A stretch of 64,000 nucleotides of DNA, taken from Nocardia pseudobrasiliensis NBRC 108224 (GTDB lineage: Bacteria > Actinomycetota > Actinomycetes > Mycobacteriales > Mycobacteriaceae). The DNA is taken from the NCBI RefSeq assembly GCF_001613105.1, contig NZ_BDBS01000044.1:51046-115045 (forward strand), written 5' to 3'. Under the pieces are notes generated by a model. It was not told the origin of the DNA, ran no database searches, and worked only from the letters and a program-made list of their open reading frames with translations. The first letter of the stretch is position 1; each line of letters begins with the position of its first letter. This document shows positions 1 to 8,588 of this stretch, in pieces. The position numbers and the translations under genes were made by a program.

Positions 1-936
1 GTCCAGCAGCGGACCGTAGGAGATCTTGCGGTACAGCCGCCCATCGGCCGTCTCGCGCGGATCCAGCGGCATCCACTCGTGGAACGCCTGCCAGGATCGG
101 GTGGCCAGCACATCCATATTGCGTTCGTGGTAGCCCTTGTCCGCGGCCACGGCGCCGCCCGGGGACCAGTTGTTGGTCGTCTCGTGGTCGTCCCACTGAA
201 CCACCTGCGCCACCGCGGCATTGAAGCGTCGGTAGTGCTCGTCGCCCAGGTTGTAGGCGTATTGGCCGCGGTACTGCTCGAGCGTCTCGGCGGGGGCGTG
301 TTTGGCCTCGGTGACGATATTGCGCCACACCCGGCCGTCGGGCAGCGTCACCGATTCCTGCATCGGATTGTCGGCGTAGATGGCATCGCCGGAGTGCAGG
401 AACAGATGCGGGTCGCGCGCGGCCATGGCCGAGAAGATTCGCATACCGCCCAGATCCGGATTGCGGCCGAAGCCCTGGCCCGCGACATCGCCGGACCAGT
501 GCAGTCGAATATCCGCCGCGGCCGTGGGCACGGTGCGGAATACGCCGGTGACCGGTTCGGAGGTCGCGCCGTCCTCACCCTCGAGGGTCACCCGATAGTG
601 CACCGTCTGGCCCGCGGGCAGACCCGCCAGGCGCAACCGGCCCGTGCCGTCCGATTCGGGGGTGAGCATTGCACCGCTGAATCGCCGTGCGTCGGTGAAC
701 GATTCGGTGGCCGCGGTCTCCACCACCAGTCGGGCAGGTCGATCCGACCGGGCCCAGATCAGCGCGCCGTCGCTGCGGGGATCGCCCACCGCGACGCCGT
801 GTGTGAGGCTCGGCCGCGCGCGCACCAGCCCGGGCCCGTCGCTGGAGCAGGCGGCCAGGGCCGGGACCGCGACGAGCCCGAGGGCGGAGGTGCGCAGCAG
901 CGTGCGCCGGGAAACACCGAGATCGGAACCGAGCAT
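1..936 (-). CDS. phoD: PhoD-like alkaline phosphatase, Tat-exported lipoprotein (3' part cut by window edge)
   Basis: The C-terminal part of this gene lies beyond the left edge; 312 codons are visible. The N-terminus has a twin-arginine signal (SRRTLLR, residues 9-15) followed by a hydrophobic stretch and a lipobox ending at Cys30 (LAAC), so it is probably a Tat-exported surface lipoprotein. An N-terminal beta-sandwich region is followed by metallophosphoesterase motifs: HSGDAIYADNP, and QWDDHETTNNW with the conserved Asp/His metal ligands. PhoD enzymes hydrolyse phosphate mono- and diesters outside the membrane, using Fe and Ca. The ATG at 936 is chosen; an in-frame GTG lies two codons upstream. 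Phosphate starvation would be the expected inducer, but I see no PHO box I can defend. Confidence 0.9.
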   Translation of the reverse strand, partial: MLGSDLGVSRRTLLRTSALGLVAVPALAACSSDGPGLVRARPSLTHGVAVGDPRSDGALIWARSDRPARLVVETAATESFTDARRFSGAMLTPESDGTGRLRLAGLPAGQTVHYRVTLEGEDGATSEPVTGVFRTVPTAAADIRLHWSGDVAGQGFGRNPDLGGMRIFSAMAARDPHLFLHSGDAIYADNPMQESVTLPDGRVWRNIVTEAKHAPAETLEQYRGQYAYNLGDEHYRRFNAAVAQVVQWDDHETTNNWSPGGAVAADKGYHERNMDVLATRSWQAFHEWMPLDPRETADGRLYRKISYGPLLD

Positions 937-1003
937 GCCCACACTCAAATGCAGCGAACCCAACGAAATGTGAACGCGCAGGGAACAGTCCCGCCAGCGC
1001 CGG

Positions 1004-2299
1004 CTATTCGGACGTCACCGTGAGCTGGTATCGGGCCAGCACCCGGTGCACCGCCTCGGTCAGCTGTTCGAGGTTTTCGAGGGCGGGTGGGTGGAACGCG
1101 TTGATCTGCAGGCTGATTCGATCGCCGCATTCGAAGAACAGGCCGTAGAGCGTTCCGCCGCGACCGGCCACCACCGCGCGCGAGGTCAGGCTCTGATTGA
1201 TCAGGCCGATCCGCAGCGACGTCGCCGCCGAACCGTCGATATCGACCATGCGCGGATCGAGTTCGCCGAGGTTGGAGCACACCGTGCGGGTCGAGTCGGT
1301 GGCCGCCTGCCGCGCGAGAACGCCGTAGAGTCCGCGCGGCAGCGCCACCGCCACCGGAAAGACCGGCGGCGGCGCCTGTCCCGCGGCGGCGGCCGCGGAC
1401 AGCTTCTCCTTCATCAGCGCGCGCAGCGGGGCCAGATCGTCCGGTACGTCGCCGACCTCGAATTCGATCGAGCCCAGCGCATTGGCGCGGTGATCGTCCT
1501 CGACGCGGGTGCTGACCGGCATCATCATCCGGACCGTGCCCTGGTCGTCGACCCGTCCGGCCGCCGCGGCGATTTCGGCCATGACCGCGACCGCCAGCGT
1601 GGTGGCCGTTCCCCCGCGCGCCGCCGCGGCCGCACGCCACAGCCGCGCCGGAACCTTCACATCGAGGGTCGGCACGCGAAATCCCGGCTCCGGCGCGGCG
1701 TCGATCGCGGGCTGCGCGCGCCGGGCCGCGGCGAGGCGCGCGCCGAGCACCACGGCCGTGAGCGCCGGTCCCACCCTTTTCGCGGCGGCGGCGAGATCGG
1801 CGAACAATCGCCGGGTCGCGCCGAATTCGTCACTGCGGTAATGGAATTCGGTCCGCTCGCGCGCGACCGCGGCGAGCACCGCATCGCAGAGCCCGCGCCC
1901 GTCGACGATGGTGTGCGAGACGAGCAGCGAAACCACGCTGCCCCCGTCGTCGAGCCGGGCCACCGCCAACCGCCACGCCGGTCCGCCATAGGTCCGCAAC
2001 TCCGCGCGAGCCTGTTCGGCGATCCACTCCTCGAGCTCCCCGCGCGCGATCGCCGCCGGAGCCACCTCGACCGGAGCGATCTCCGCACGCGCGGTCCACC
2101 GATCCCCCGCGGCCGGAATCACCGCCGCCGCCACCGCACGCCCCAACTTGCCGTCCCGCAGCGCGGCATGAAACTCCGCCAGCCCGGCCATATCCACGGC
2201 ACGGTCGTACAACCACACCGCTTGAATGGCCATGGCCCCGCCGATTGCCGCATGCCCTCGCGCGCTGACACAGTCGACATCATCCAGGCGGTACAACAC
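1004..2299 (-). CDS. Condensation-domain-like (CoA-dependent acyltransferase fold) protein, PapA/WS type
   Basis: A 431-residue stand-alone protein of the chloramphenicol-acetyltransferase/condensation superfamily. The catalytic HxxxDG motif reads HTIVDG (residues 129-134), preceded by the usual hydrophobic strand. The family transfers acyl groups from CoA or carrier thioesters to alcohols or amines. Examples are mycobacterial Pap proteins, wax-ester synthases and NRPS C domains. The start is a GTG at 2299 preceded by a strong ribosome site (AAGGGGAG, about 6 bases upstream); a longer reading frame to 2365 has no such site. The N-terminus then begins LYRLDDVDCVSARG, typical of such proteins. 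It is transcribed in the same direction as phoD, 67 bases away. Substrate unknown. It could take part in acyl transfer for the nearby metabolite locus, but the regulator gene and converging genes between them make this only a possibility. Confidence 0.75.
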   Translation of the reverse strand: MLYRLDDVDCVSARGHAAIGGAMAIQAVWLYDRAVDMAGLAEFHAALRDGKLGRAVAAAVIPAAGDRWTARAEIAPVEVAPAAIARGELEEWIAEQARAELRTYGGPAWRLAVARLDDGGSVVSLLVSHTIVDGRGLCDAVLAAVARERTEFHYRSDEFGATRRLFADLAAAAKRVGPALTAVVLGARLAAARRAQPAIDAAPEPGFRVPTLDVKVPARLWRAAAAARGGTATTLAVAVMAEIAAAAGRVDDQGTVRMMMPVSTRVEDDHRANALGSIEFEVGDVPDDLAPLRALMKEKLSAAAAAGQAPPPVFPVAVALPRGLYGVLARQAATDSTRTVCSNLGELDPRMVDIDGSAATSLRIGLINQSLTSRAVVAGRGGTLYGLFFECGDRISLQINAFHPPALENLEQLTEAVHRVLARYQLTVTSE

Positions 2300-2501
2300 A
2301 GATCTACTCCCCTTCGAAATCAATCGACGACATCGCCACATCAGCGATGCCGTCGGTCGAGACAATACGTGCTCGCCGACGGGAAGGGGATGCGCTCAGG
2401 CGAAACTCGAGGACAATCCGGCGGTCCGGAGTCCATGGTCATCGGATCACCACCTGTCGTTTCCGGCGGCGCATACGACAGCTTTGGGGGCATTCGAGGC
2501 G

Positions 2502-2531
2502 GTGACATCGTGTTCCGGGCCTCAGTATCCT
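2502..2531 (+). promoter_or_regulatory. SigA-like promoter for the STAND/TPR regulator, probably leaderless
   Basis: A -35-like GTGACA (2502-2507) and a -10-like TATCCT (2526-2531) are separated by 18 bases. The ATG of the regulator at 2540 begins nine bases after the -10 element and has no ribosome site in front of it. Transcription would therefore start at or within a base or two of the ATG, giving a leaderless mRNA, which is common in actinomycetes. Seen by eye; no TSS data. Confidence 0.5.
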
Positions 2532-2539
2532 GAAACATC

Positions 2540-5254
2540 ATGGGTGCGGTGGGTGACGCTCGTGGGGGCGGCCGGAGCTCTACACCACGAACGCTTTTCG
2601 CTGCCAGGCTGGCGGAGCTGTGGGAGGCCGCGGGTAATCCGACGCTGCAGCAGGTCGCCAGCGCGACCGAGTCGCGGATGCGGGCGACCCGGGCGCCGGG
2701 GCGCGGGCGCGGTTCCCTGGTACAGCGGATCAGCGACTGGCGGGCCGGGCGCAATGTGCCGTACCGGTTCGAATCGTTCGAGCCGGTGCTGGTCACCCTG
2801 TTGCGCATGGCCGAGGCCACCGCGAAACCCGCGCCCGCGGGACTGTCCAATCACGCGGCCTGGCACCGACTGTGGAAGGCCGCGGCGACCGCGGAGCCCG
2901 CGCGCCCGGTGGTCACGACCGCGCTGCGTCGCGACATCGCCACCTTCGTCGGGCGCGACGCCGAGGTGCGTCGCCTGCTCGAGGCGGCGCGCCCGGGCGG
3001 AGTGGTCGCGATCCACACCGTCGACGGTATGCCGGGCATCGGTAAGACCGCCCTGGTCACCCGTGCCGCGCATCTGCTGGCCGACCGGTTCCCCGACGGC
3101 CGGTTCTTCGTCGAACTCAACGCGCACACACCGGGCCACACCCCCGCCGATCCCTTCACCGTGCTCGGCACGCTGCTCACCAATCTCGGCATCGCCGACG
3201 GACATCTGCCCGAATCGCTCGAGGCGCGCTGCGCGCTGTGGCGAGACCGCCTGTCCGACAAGCGAGTCCTCCTGGTCCTCGACGACGCCCGCGACCACAC
3301 CCAGATCGAACCGCTGCTGCCCGCGGGCCCGGGCTGTCTGACCCTGATCACCAGTCGCCGCCGCCTGATCGCCCTCGACGGCGCGCAACCGCTGCCGCTG
3401 GAGACCCTCGATCCCGAGCACGCAGCCGAACTGTTCTGCCGTCTGGCGCAACGCGATCCGACCGGCAGCGAGGCCGACGCCGTCGCCGATATCGTCCGCT
3501 CCTGCGGATATCTGCCGCTCGCGCTGGTGCTGCTGGCCGGTCGGCTCGCCCACCACCCGACCTGGACCCTCACCGGCCTGGCCACCGAACTCGGCAGCAC
3601 CCGCGACCGCCTCGGCGAACTCGATACCGGCCATCGGGCCGCGCACGCCGCGTTCACCACGTCCTACCGCAATCTGCCCACCGACCGGCAGCGGTTGTTC
3701 CGCCGCCTGGGCCTGCATCCCGGGGTCGATCTGGACGCCTACGCGGTCGCGGCGCTGTGCGATCTGCCGCTGACCGCCGCCCGCCACGCCCTCGAAGACC
3801 TCTACACCGATCATCTGATCGACGAGATCTCCCTGGGCCGCTACCGATTGCACGATCTGCTCCGCGAATTCGCTGACAACCTGGCCCGCGACGATCCGAC
3901 CGAGGACCGCGCCCGGGCCATGGACCGGCTGCTCGACTACTACCAGCGCGCCGCGCTCACGGCCGTGCGGCTGCTGCCCGGCTATCCGGAATCGCGCTCC
4001 GCCACATCGGATCCCGTCATTCCGGATCTGTCCACCTCGGCCCGCGCCGTGACCTGGGTGCGCCGCGAACGCGCGAATCTCATGGCCTGCCTGGAATACG
4101 CCACCGCCAACGCGATGCTCGGGCGTGTGATCACCCTGACCGACGCGCTCATCGGCGAACTGCGCCTGTGCGGTCCGTGGCAGAAGTTCCTGGCCTTCGC
4201 CCGGCACGACGCGGTGACCGGACTCAATCAGTTCCGCGCCGGACAGCTCGGCCTGCCGGATCTGGGCGCGGCGGATCTGCCCGCCGAAAGCTATTCGCAG
4301 GCGGCCGATCTGCTGCAGCGCCTGGTGGACGACGAGGCCAGCGGCGACGACCGCCATGCCCGCGCGGAGGCGCTGCACACCCTGGCCTGGGCGCGATTCC
4401 TGTCCGATCATCACGAGGCGGCCATCGACGCGCTCGAGCAGTCGGTGACGATGCACCGCGAACTCGGCGACCGCGCCGGGGAGGCCGCCGCGCTCACCAT
4501 TCTGGGCTGGATCGAACATGTGGTCGGCGACGATGTCACCGCGGTCGCCCTGCTGCAGCGGGCCCTGACCCTGCATCGCGATCTGGGCAATCGGGCCGGG
4601 GAAGCCGAGGCGCTGCGCCATCTGGGGATCCTGCGTCATATCGCGGGCGACCATGTGGCCGGTATGCATGTGCTGCGACGGGTCGCGCAGATCTATTCCG
4701 AACTCGGCGACCGCTACGAGCAGGCGCTCGCCACCGGAATGCAGGCCTGGATCGCCAGTTTCGCCACCGATCGCGCCACGGTGGTCGCCCTACATCAGCA
4801 CGCGCTGGCGATCTATCGCGACGCCGAGGATCTGCCCGGGCAGGCCATGACCCTCAACGCGCTGGGCTGGATTCACCATCAGGCCGGAAATCTGCCCGCC
4901 GCATGGGAATTGACGCGTCGCGCACTGGCGCTGTACCGCGAGATCGGCGATCGCACCGGGGAGGCCTCCGTCCTGCACAATATGGGCAGGCTGCGATTCC
5001 TCGAACACGATTACGCCGACGCCACGGATCTGATCGGTCAGGCGTGCGAGGTCTACCGCGGCAGCGGCAATCTCGCGGGCGAGGCCGTCGCGCTCGGCAA
5101 TCTCGGCTGGGTGCGATATCTGACCGGGGACCGGCAGGCCGCGACCGACCTCCTCGAGCTGGCCCTGGCGCGATCGCGTGCCATCGGTCATCGCCGCGGC
5201 GAGATCGAGGCCCTCGATCGACTGGACAAGATCAAGAATGGGACGACGCCCTGA
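2540..5254 (+). CDS. STAND-family regulator: N-terminal helical domain, NB-ARC NTPase, TPR array
   Basis: A 904-residue AfsR/DnrI-like signalling ATPase without the DNA-binding SARP domain. Residues 1-110 form a basic helical N-terminal domain (LFAARLAELWEAAG...QRISDWRAGRNVP), like the domains that precede NB-ARC in actinobacterial STAND proteins. The P-loop is GMPGIGKTA (163-171). The Walker B-like VLLVLDDARD and the NB-ARC motif LITSRR follow. The C-terminal half contains repeated TPR units ending GNRAGEAEAL, GDRTGEASVL and similar, about 40 residues apart. Such proteins act as ligand-gated switches: ATP binding and TPR contacts change oligomeric state. The promoter is apparently leaderless. 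It converges with the alpha/beta hydrolase gene across a hairpin-rich gap. A role in controlling the adjacent metabolite locus is plausible but only from position. Confidence 0.8.
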   Translation: MGAVGDARGGGRSSTPRTLFAARLAELWEAAGNPTLQQVASATESRMRATRAPGRGRGSLVQRISDWRAGRNVPYRFESFEPVLVTLLRMAEATAKPAPAGLSNHAAWHRLWKAAATAEPARPVVTTALRRDIATFVGRDAEVRRLLEAARPGGVVAIHTVDGMPGIGKTALVTRAAHLLADRFPDGRFFVELNAHTPGHTPADPFTVLGTLLTNLGIADGHLPESLEARCALWRDRLSDKRVLLVLDDARDHTQIEPLLPAGPGCLTLITSRRRLIALDGAQPLPLETLDPEHAAELFCRLAQRDPTGSEADAVADIVRSCGYLPLALVLLAGRLAHHPTWTLTGLATELGSTRDRLGELDTGHRAAHAAFTTSYRNLPTDRQRLFRRLGLHPGVDLDAYAVAALCDLPLTAARHALEDLYTDHLIDEISLGRYRLHDLLREFADNLARDDPTEDRARAMDRLLDYYQRAALTAVRLLPGYPESRSATSDPVIPDLSTSARAVTWVRRERANLMACLEYATANAMLGRVITLTDALIGELRLCGPWQKFLAFARHDAVTGLNQFRAGQLGLPDLGAADLPAESYSQAADLLQRLVDDEASGDDRHARAEALHTLAWARFLSDHHEAAIDALEQSVTMHRELGDRAGEAAALTILGWIEHVVGDDVTAVALLQRALTLHRDLGNRAGEAEALRHLGILRHIAGDHVAGMHVLRRVAQIYSELGDRYEQALATGMQAWIASFATDRATVVALHQHALAIYRDAEDLPGQAMTLNALGWIHHQAGNLPAAWELTRRALALYREIGDRTGEASVLHNMGRLRFLEHDYADATDLIGQACEVYRGSGNLAGEAVALGNLGWVRYLTGDRQAATDLLELALARSRAIGHRRGEIEALDRLDKIKNGTTP

Positions 5255-5257
5255 GGC

Positions 5258-5303
5258 GTGCCGCCGGTCCCCTCCGCCGGCGGCACATCCCGATTCTCGG
5301 GAT
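5258..5303. terminator. Tandem stem-loops between convergent genes
   Basis: Two perfect hairpins lie directly after the stop codon of the STAND regulator. The first has a 10-bp stem (GTGCCGCCGG 5258-5267 pairing with 5277-5286, 9-base loop). The second has a 7-bp stem (ATCCCGA 5287-5293, 3-base loop, partner to 5303). No T-run follows, as is usual for actinobacterial terminators. The position between converging genes supports a bidirectional termination role. Confidence 0.6.
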
Positions 5304-5369
5304 CGCATGTGCCGATCGGTCGGCTCGAAACGGAAGAAACCGCCCGGAGGCGCAGATCAGGCGGGCGTA

Positions 5370-6131
5370 TCAGATTTTCCGGTCCGGAACGGAAATTTCC
5401 GCCCGCGCCAGAAACTCTTCCAGTACCGCGTTGAACCCCGGCGCCTGCGGCACCCCGTGTCCGGCCCCGGGCAACCGGACCCGTTGGGCGCGCAGCCGAT
5501 CCGCGAGGCGGTCGCTCAGCAGCTCCAAGGCCGGGTGATGATCCCCCGAGACGATCAGCGCCGGAACGTCCGCGGCGACGATCGACTCGAACCGCGGGGC
5601 CGCCTCCCAGGGCGAGCGCATCGCACGGCCCAGCGCGATCGCCTGGCGCAGCGATTCACTCCGATCCGCCGGATCCAGCCCGACCAGGGCGAAGAACTCC
5701 TGCTCGGCCCGCGCGTCGTCGGCACTCGTGGCGAACCGCTCGGACAGGTCCGCCAGCTCGCGTACCGATGCGTCGTCCTCGGCGGCGATCCACAACGGCG
5801 CCTCGATCAGGGTCAACGACCGAACCCGTCGCGGCACTCGCTCGGCCACCAGGCACGCGCTCAGGCCGCCGTAGGAGAACCCGACCAGATGCGCGCCGCC
5901 GGGCACGGATTCGACGAGGTCGGTCAGATCCACCGCATCGACGAGGAAGTCCTGCGTCGCCGCGGAAGGACTCGGTGAGAACCCGCGCCTGCTGGGCACG
6001 ATCAGCGACCAGCGGGCAGCGAGCGCGTCCTGTCGCGACCAGGTCATATCCGGCGGCAGCCCACCGTGGATCAACATCACGGCGGGCCCGCTCCCCGAGC
6101 GCCGGACGAACAGGGGCTCGGCGGAGGTCAT
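5370..6131 (-). CDS. Alpha/beta hydrolase
   Basis: A 253-residue alpha/beta-hydrolase. The oxyanion-hole motif is IHGG (21-24), the nucleophile elbow GFSYGG has Ser86, and a late GAGHG supplies the catalytic His. The ATG at 6131 is chosen; an in-frame TTG at 6152 would extend the protein by seven residues into the preceding ABC gene. No signal peptide, so it is cytoplasmic. It is the last gene of a long leftward chain, 17 bases behind the second ABC ATPase. That position suggests a hydrolytic step on a peptide-like or ester metabolite brought in or released by the pathway. Substrate cannot be told from sequence. Confidence 0.85.
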   Translation of the reverse strand: MTSAEPLFVRRSGSGPAVMLIHGGLPPDMTWSRQDALAARWSLIVPSRRGFSPSPSAATQDFLVDAVDLTDLVESVPGGAHLVGFSYGGLSACLVAERVPRRVRSLTLIEAPLWIAAEDDASVRELADLSERFATSADDARAEQEFFALVGLDPADRSESLRQAIALGRAMRSPWEAAPRFESIVAADVPALIVSGDHHPALELLSDRLADRLRAQRVRLPGAGHGVPQAPGFNAVLEEFLARAEISVPDRKI

Positions 6132-6148
6132 AGCTGACGAGCGTACGC

Positions 6149-6922
6149 TCAAAACGGAAGTACCGGAACGGCTTCCAACAGCGTCCGCGTGTAGGGATGC
6201 TCCGGTCGTTCCAGGATCGCGCCCACCTCACCGCGCTCGACGACCACCCCGTCCTTCAATACCAGCAGCCGATCGCACATCGACTGCACGACGGCCATAT
6301 CGTGGGAGACGATGATCAGGGTCAGGCCGAGCCGATCCGCCAAACCCTTCAGCAGGCCCATGATCTGGGCTCGGGTCGGAATGTCCAGCGCGGAGAACGG
6401 TTCGTCGCCGACGAGCACCTTCGGATCCGGGGCCAGCGCGCGAGCGATGGCGATGCGCTGGCGCTGACCGCCGGAGAACTGATGCGGATAGCGCCGCGCC
6501 GCATCGGGTTCCATGCCGACGGCCATCAGCAGCTCGGCCACGCGCTGCCGGTGATCGCCGGGCACGCGCAGGCAGCGCAGCGGTTCGGCGATCGAATGCC
6601 CCACCGACAATTGCGGATTGAGCGAGCTCAGCGGGTCCTGCAACACCACCTGGACCTCGCGGCGGAACCCGTGCAGGTCCCGGCCCGCGACCGCGCGCCC
6701 GCGATAGCGCACCTCGCCGCTGTCGGGTCGGTCCAGTGCGAGCAGCAGGCGCAGCAGAGTCGACTTGCCGGAGCCGGACTCCCCCACGATGCCCAGATGC
6801 GAACCCTCCTCGAGGGTCAGCCCGACATCGCGGACCGCGTGGCGCATACGACGCGGTTCCCGGAATCCGGTGCGCGGCAACCGATACGACCGGTTCAGTC
6901 CCTCGGCCTCGAGCAGTGTCAC
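6149..6922 (-). CDS. Oligopeptide-type ABC transporter, ATP-binding subunit (DppF/OppF-like)
   Basis: A 257-residue ABC ATPase. The Walker A motif is GESGSGKST (47-55), the Q-loop QDPLSSLNP, the signature FSGGQRQRIAIARA and the Walker B VLVGDEPFSALD. The QDPxSSLNP sequence is diagnostic of the Dpp/Opp/nickel importer family. The GTG start at 6922 overlaps the stop of the upstream ATPase by four bases (GTGA), so translation is coupled. A longer frame reaching 7777 runs through the upstream gene in another frame and is not the real start. The C-terminus is short, without the usual oligopeptide C-terminal extension. It energises the permease pair encoded just upstream. Confidence 0.92.
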   Translation of the reverse strand: MTLLEAEGLNRSYRLPRTGFREPRRMRHAVRDVGLTLEEGSHLGIVGESGSGKSTLLRLLLALDRPDSGEVRYRGRAVAGRDLHGFRREVQVVLQDPLSSLNPQLSVGHSIAEPLRCLRVPGDHRQRVAELLMAVGMEPDAARRYPHQFSGGQRQRIAIARALAPDPKVLVGDEPFSALDIPTRAQIMGLLKGLADRLGLTLIIVSHDMAVVQSMCDRLLVLKDGVVVERGEVGAILERPEHPYTRTLLEAVPVLPF

Positions 6923-7746
6923 AGCGCCACCTCCTCGGCATCGCCCAGCGCGCCGGTCGCCCCGGCCGGGCGCCGGAACGAGGCCGCCCGCGCCTGCTCC
7001 ACCAGCTGCCGGGTGGCCGGATGTCGCGAATGGGTCAGATCCTGGGTCAGATCGCCCTCCTCGACGAGCAGACCGTCGTTGAGGACGAGTACACGCCGGG
7101 TCATGCGCGCCAGCACCGCCAGATCGTGGGTGATGAACAGCAGCGCGGCACCCTGTTCGGCGACCAGATCGTTCATCAGCGCCAGCACCTCCGACTGCAC
7201 CGTGACATCCAGGGCCGTGGTCGGCTCGTCGGCGATCAGCATCGCCGGGCGGGCCGCCAGCGCCATCGCCACGCATACCCGCTGCCGCTGTCCGCCCGAG
7301 AGCTGATGCGGGAACGCGCGCACGATGCTGTCCGGATCCGGAAGTCCCACGCGCGCGGCCAATTCGATCGCCGCGGCATGGGCGGCGCGGCGACCCAGCC
7401 CGCCGTGCAGTCGCAGCGGTTCCGACATCTGCCTGCCGACCCGCATCAGCGGATTGAGCGCCGACAGCGGCTCCTGGAACACCATGCCGAGGTGGCGGCC
7501 GCGAATTCCGGACAGGTCCCGATCGCTGCGGCCGATCAGTTCCACGCCGTCGAAGCGCACGCTGCCGCGCACCCGCGCCTCGGCCGGAAGCAGGCCCAGA
7601 ATCGCCAGGGCCAGCAGCGATTTGCCGGATCCGGAGGCCCCGATCAGACCCAGCCGATTCCCGGCGTCCAGCCGGAAGTCGATGCCGTCCAACAGGACCC
7701 GGTCGCCGATCTCGACCCGTAGGCCGCTCACCTCGAGCAGGGTCAT
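6919..7746 (-). CDS. Oligopeptide-type ABC transporter, ATP-binding subunit (DppD/OppD-like)
   Basis: A 275-residue ABC ATPase. Walker A is GASGSGKS (36-43), the Q-loop region reads VFQEPLSALNPLMRVGRQ, the signature is LSGGQRQRVCVAMAL, and Walker B is MLIADEPTTALD followed by the H-loop FITHDL. It pairs with the DppF-like gene to form the heterodimeric motor of a peptide-type importer. The ATG at 7746 overlaps the stop of the permease gene by four bases, and its own stop overlaps the next start by four. Together with the lipoprotein and two permeases this is a complete five-gene transport system embedded in a metabolite operon. It could import a peptide-like precursor or re-import the product. 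Confidence 0.92.
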   Translation of the reverse strand: MTLLEVSGLRVEIGDRVLLDGIDFRLDAGNRLGLIGASGSGKSLLALAILGLLPAEARVRGSVRFDGVELIGRSDRDLSGIRGRHLGMVFQEPLSALNPLMRVGRQMSEPLRLHGGLGRRAAHAAAIELAARVGLPDPDSIVRAFPHQLSGGQRQRVCVAMALAARPAMLIADEPTTALDVTVQSEVLALMNDLVAEQGAALLFITHDLAVLARMTRRVLVLNDGLLVEEGDLTQDLTHSRHPATRQLVEQARAASFRRPAGATGALGDAEEVAL

Positions 7747-8588
7747 CGCCGCCGCGCCTCGTCTCGCAGCCGGACATCGGTGACGGTGCGCAGCGCGTCG
7801 CCCAGCAGGTTGAATCCGAGCACCGTCACCGCGACCGCCAGGCCCGGCCACACCACCAGCAGCGGACGCACCCGAATGAAGTTCTGCTGCTCGTAGAGAA
7901 TTCCGCCCCACGAGGGCGAGGACGGCGAATTACCGTATCCCAGATAGGTCAGCGCCGCCTCGGCCAGCACCGCCAGCGCCATCATGGTCGACAGCTGCAC
8001 GATCAGCGTAGGCCGCACGCCCGAGAGCACATGGGTGGCCACGATGCGCCACGTCGACGCACCCGATGCCCGTGCGGCGAGGACGAAATCGCTGTCGAGC
8101 ACCCGGGCCACCTCACCGCGCATCACCCGCGCGACCGCGACCCCGGAGCTGATGCCGATGGCGACGGCCACCGTGAGCAGCGAGCCGCCGTAGACCGCCG
8201 CGAGCACCATCGCCAGCAGCAGCGCCGGGAAGGCGATGCCGAGATCGATGAACTGGGCGAACACCGACGCGACCGGCCGCGGGGTGAGCTGCGCGGCCAA
8301 AGCCAGTGCCAGCCCGAGGGTTCCGGCGATCAGCGCCACCAGCACCGCCACCGCGAGGGTCTGCCAGGCCCCGGCCATCAGCTGACTGAACACATCGTGT
8401 CCGACCCGATCGGTGCCCAGCAGATGGCCCTCGCGCATCGGCAGCAGCCACGCCCGCCGCGGATCGGTGCCGAGCGGGTCGTAGGGCGTCCACCAGATCG
8501 ACACCACGCTCGACACCACCAGCACCGCCACCACCAACAGCCCGAACAATCCGGCGGGCCGCCGCCGCAGGGCCGCGAGTACGCTCAC
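7743..8588 (-). CDS. Oligopeptide-type ABC transporter permease (DppC/OppC-like)
   Basis: A 281-residue inner-membrane permease. An N-terminal transmembrane helix (residues 13-33) is followed by the family motif PLGTDxxGxDVFSQL-like segment (LLGTDRVGHDVFSQL). About five further helices and the EAA loop (AARASGASTWRIVATHVLSG) follow; this loop contacts the ATPases. The usual end motif GDALRTVTDVRLR is present. The start is a GTG at 8588 that overlaps the DppB stop by four bases. Another frame through this region runs 40 codons longer but would overlap the whole end of dppB. Subunit of the transporter encoded by its neighbours. Confidence 0.92.
   Translation of the reverse strand: MSVLAALRRRPAGLFGLLVVAVLVVSSVVSIWWTPYDPLGTDPRRAWLLPMREGHLLGTDRVGHDVFSQLMAGAWQTLAVAVLVALIAGTLGLALALAAQLTPRPVASVFAQFIDLGIAFPALLLAMVLAAVYGGSLLTVAVAIGISSGVAVARVMRGEVARVLDSDFVLAARASGASTWRIVATHVLSGVRPTLIVQLSTMMALAVLAEAALTYLGYGNSPSSPSWGGILYEQQNFIRVRPLLVVWPGLAVAVTVLGFNLLGDALRTVTDVRLRDEARRR

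Noticed and set aside
1046..2533. Rightward 495-codon frame
   Set aside because: Shadow of the condensation-like gene, whose HxxxDG motif and ribosome site are on the other strand.
2522..4669. Long leftward frame opposite the STAND regulator
   Set aside because: Antisense shadow of high-GC coding DNA, rich in Gly/Arg/Gln with no domain; the + strand has clear NB-ARC and TPR motifs.
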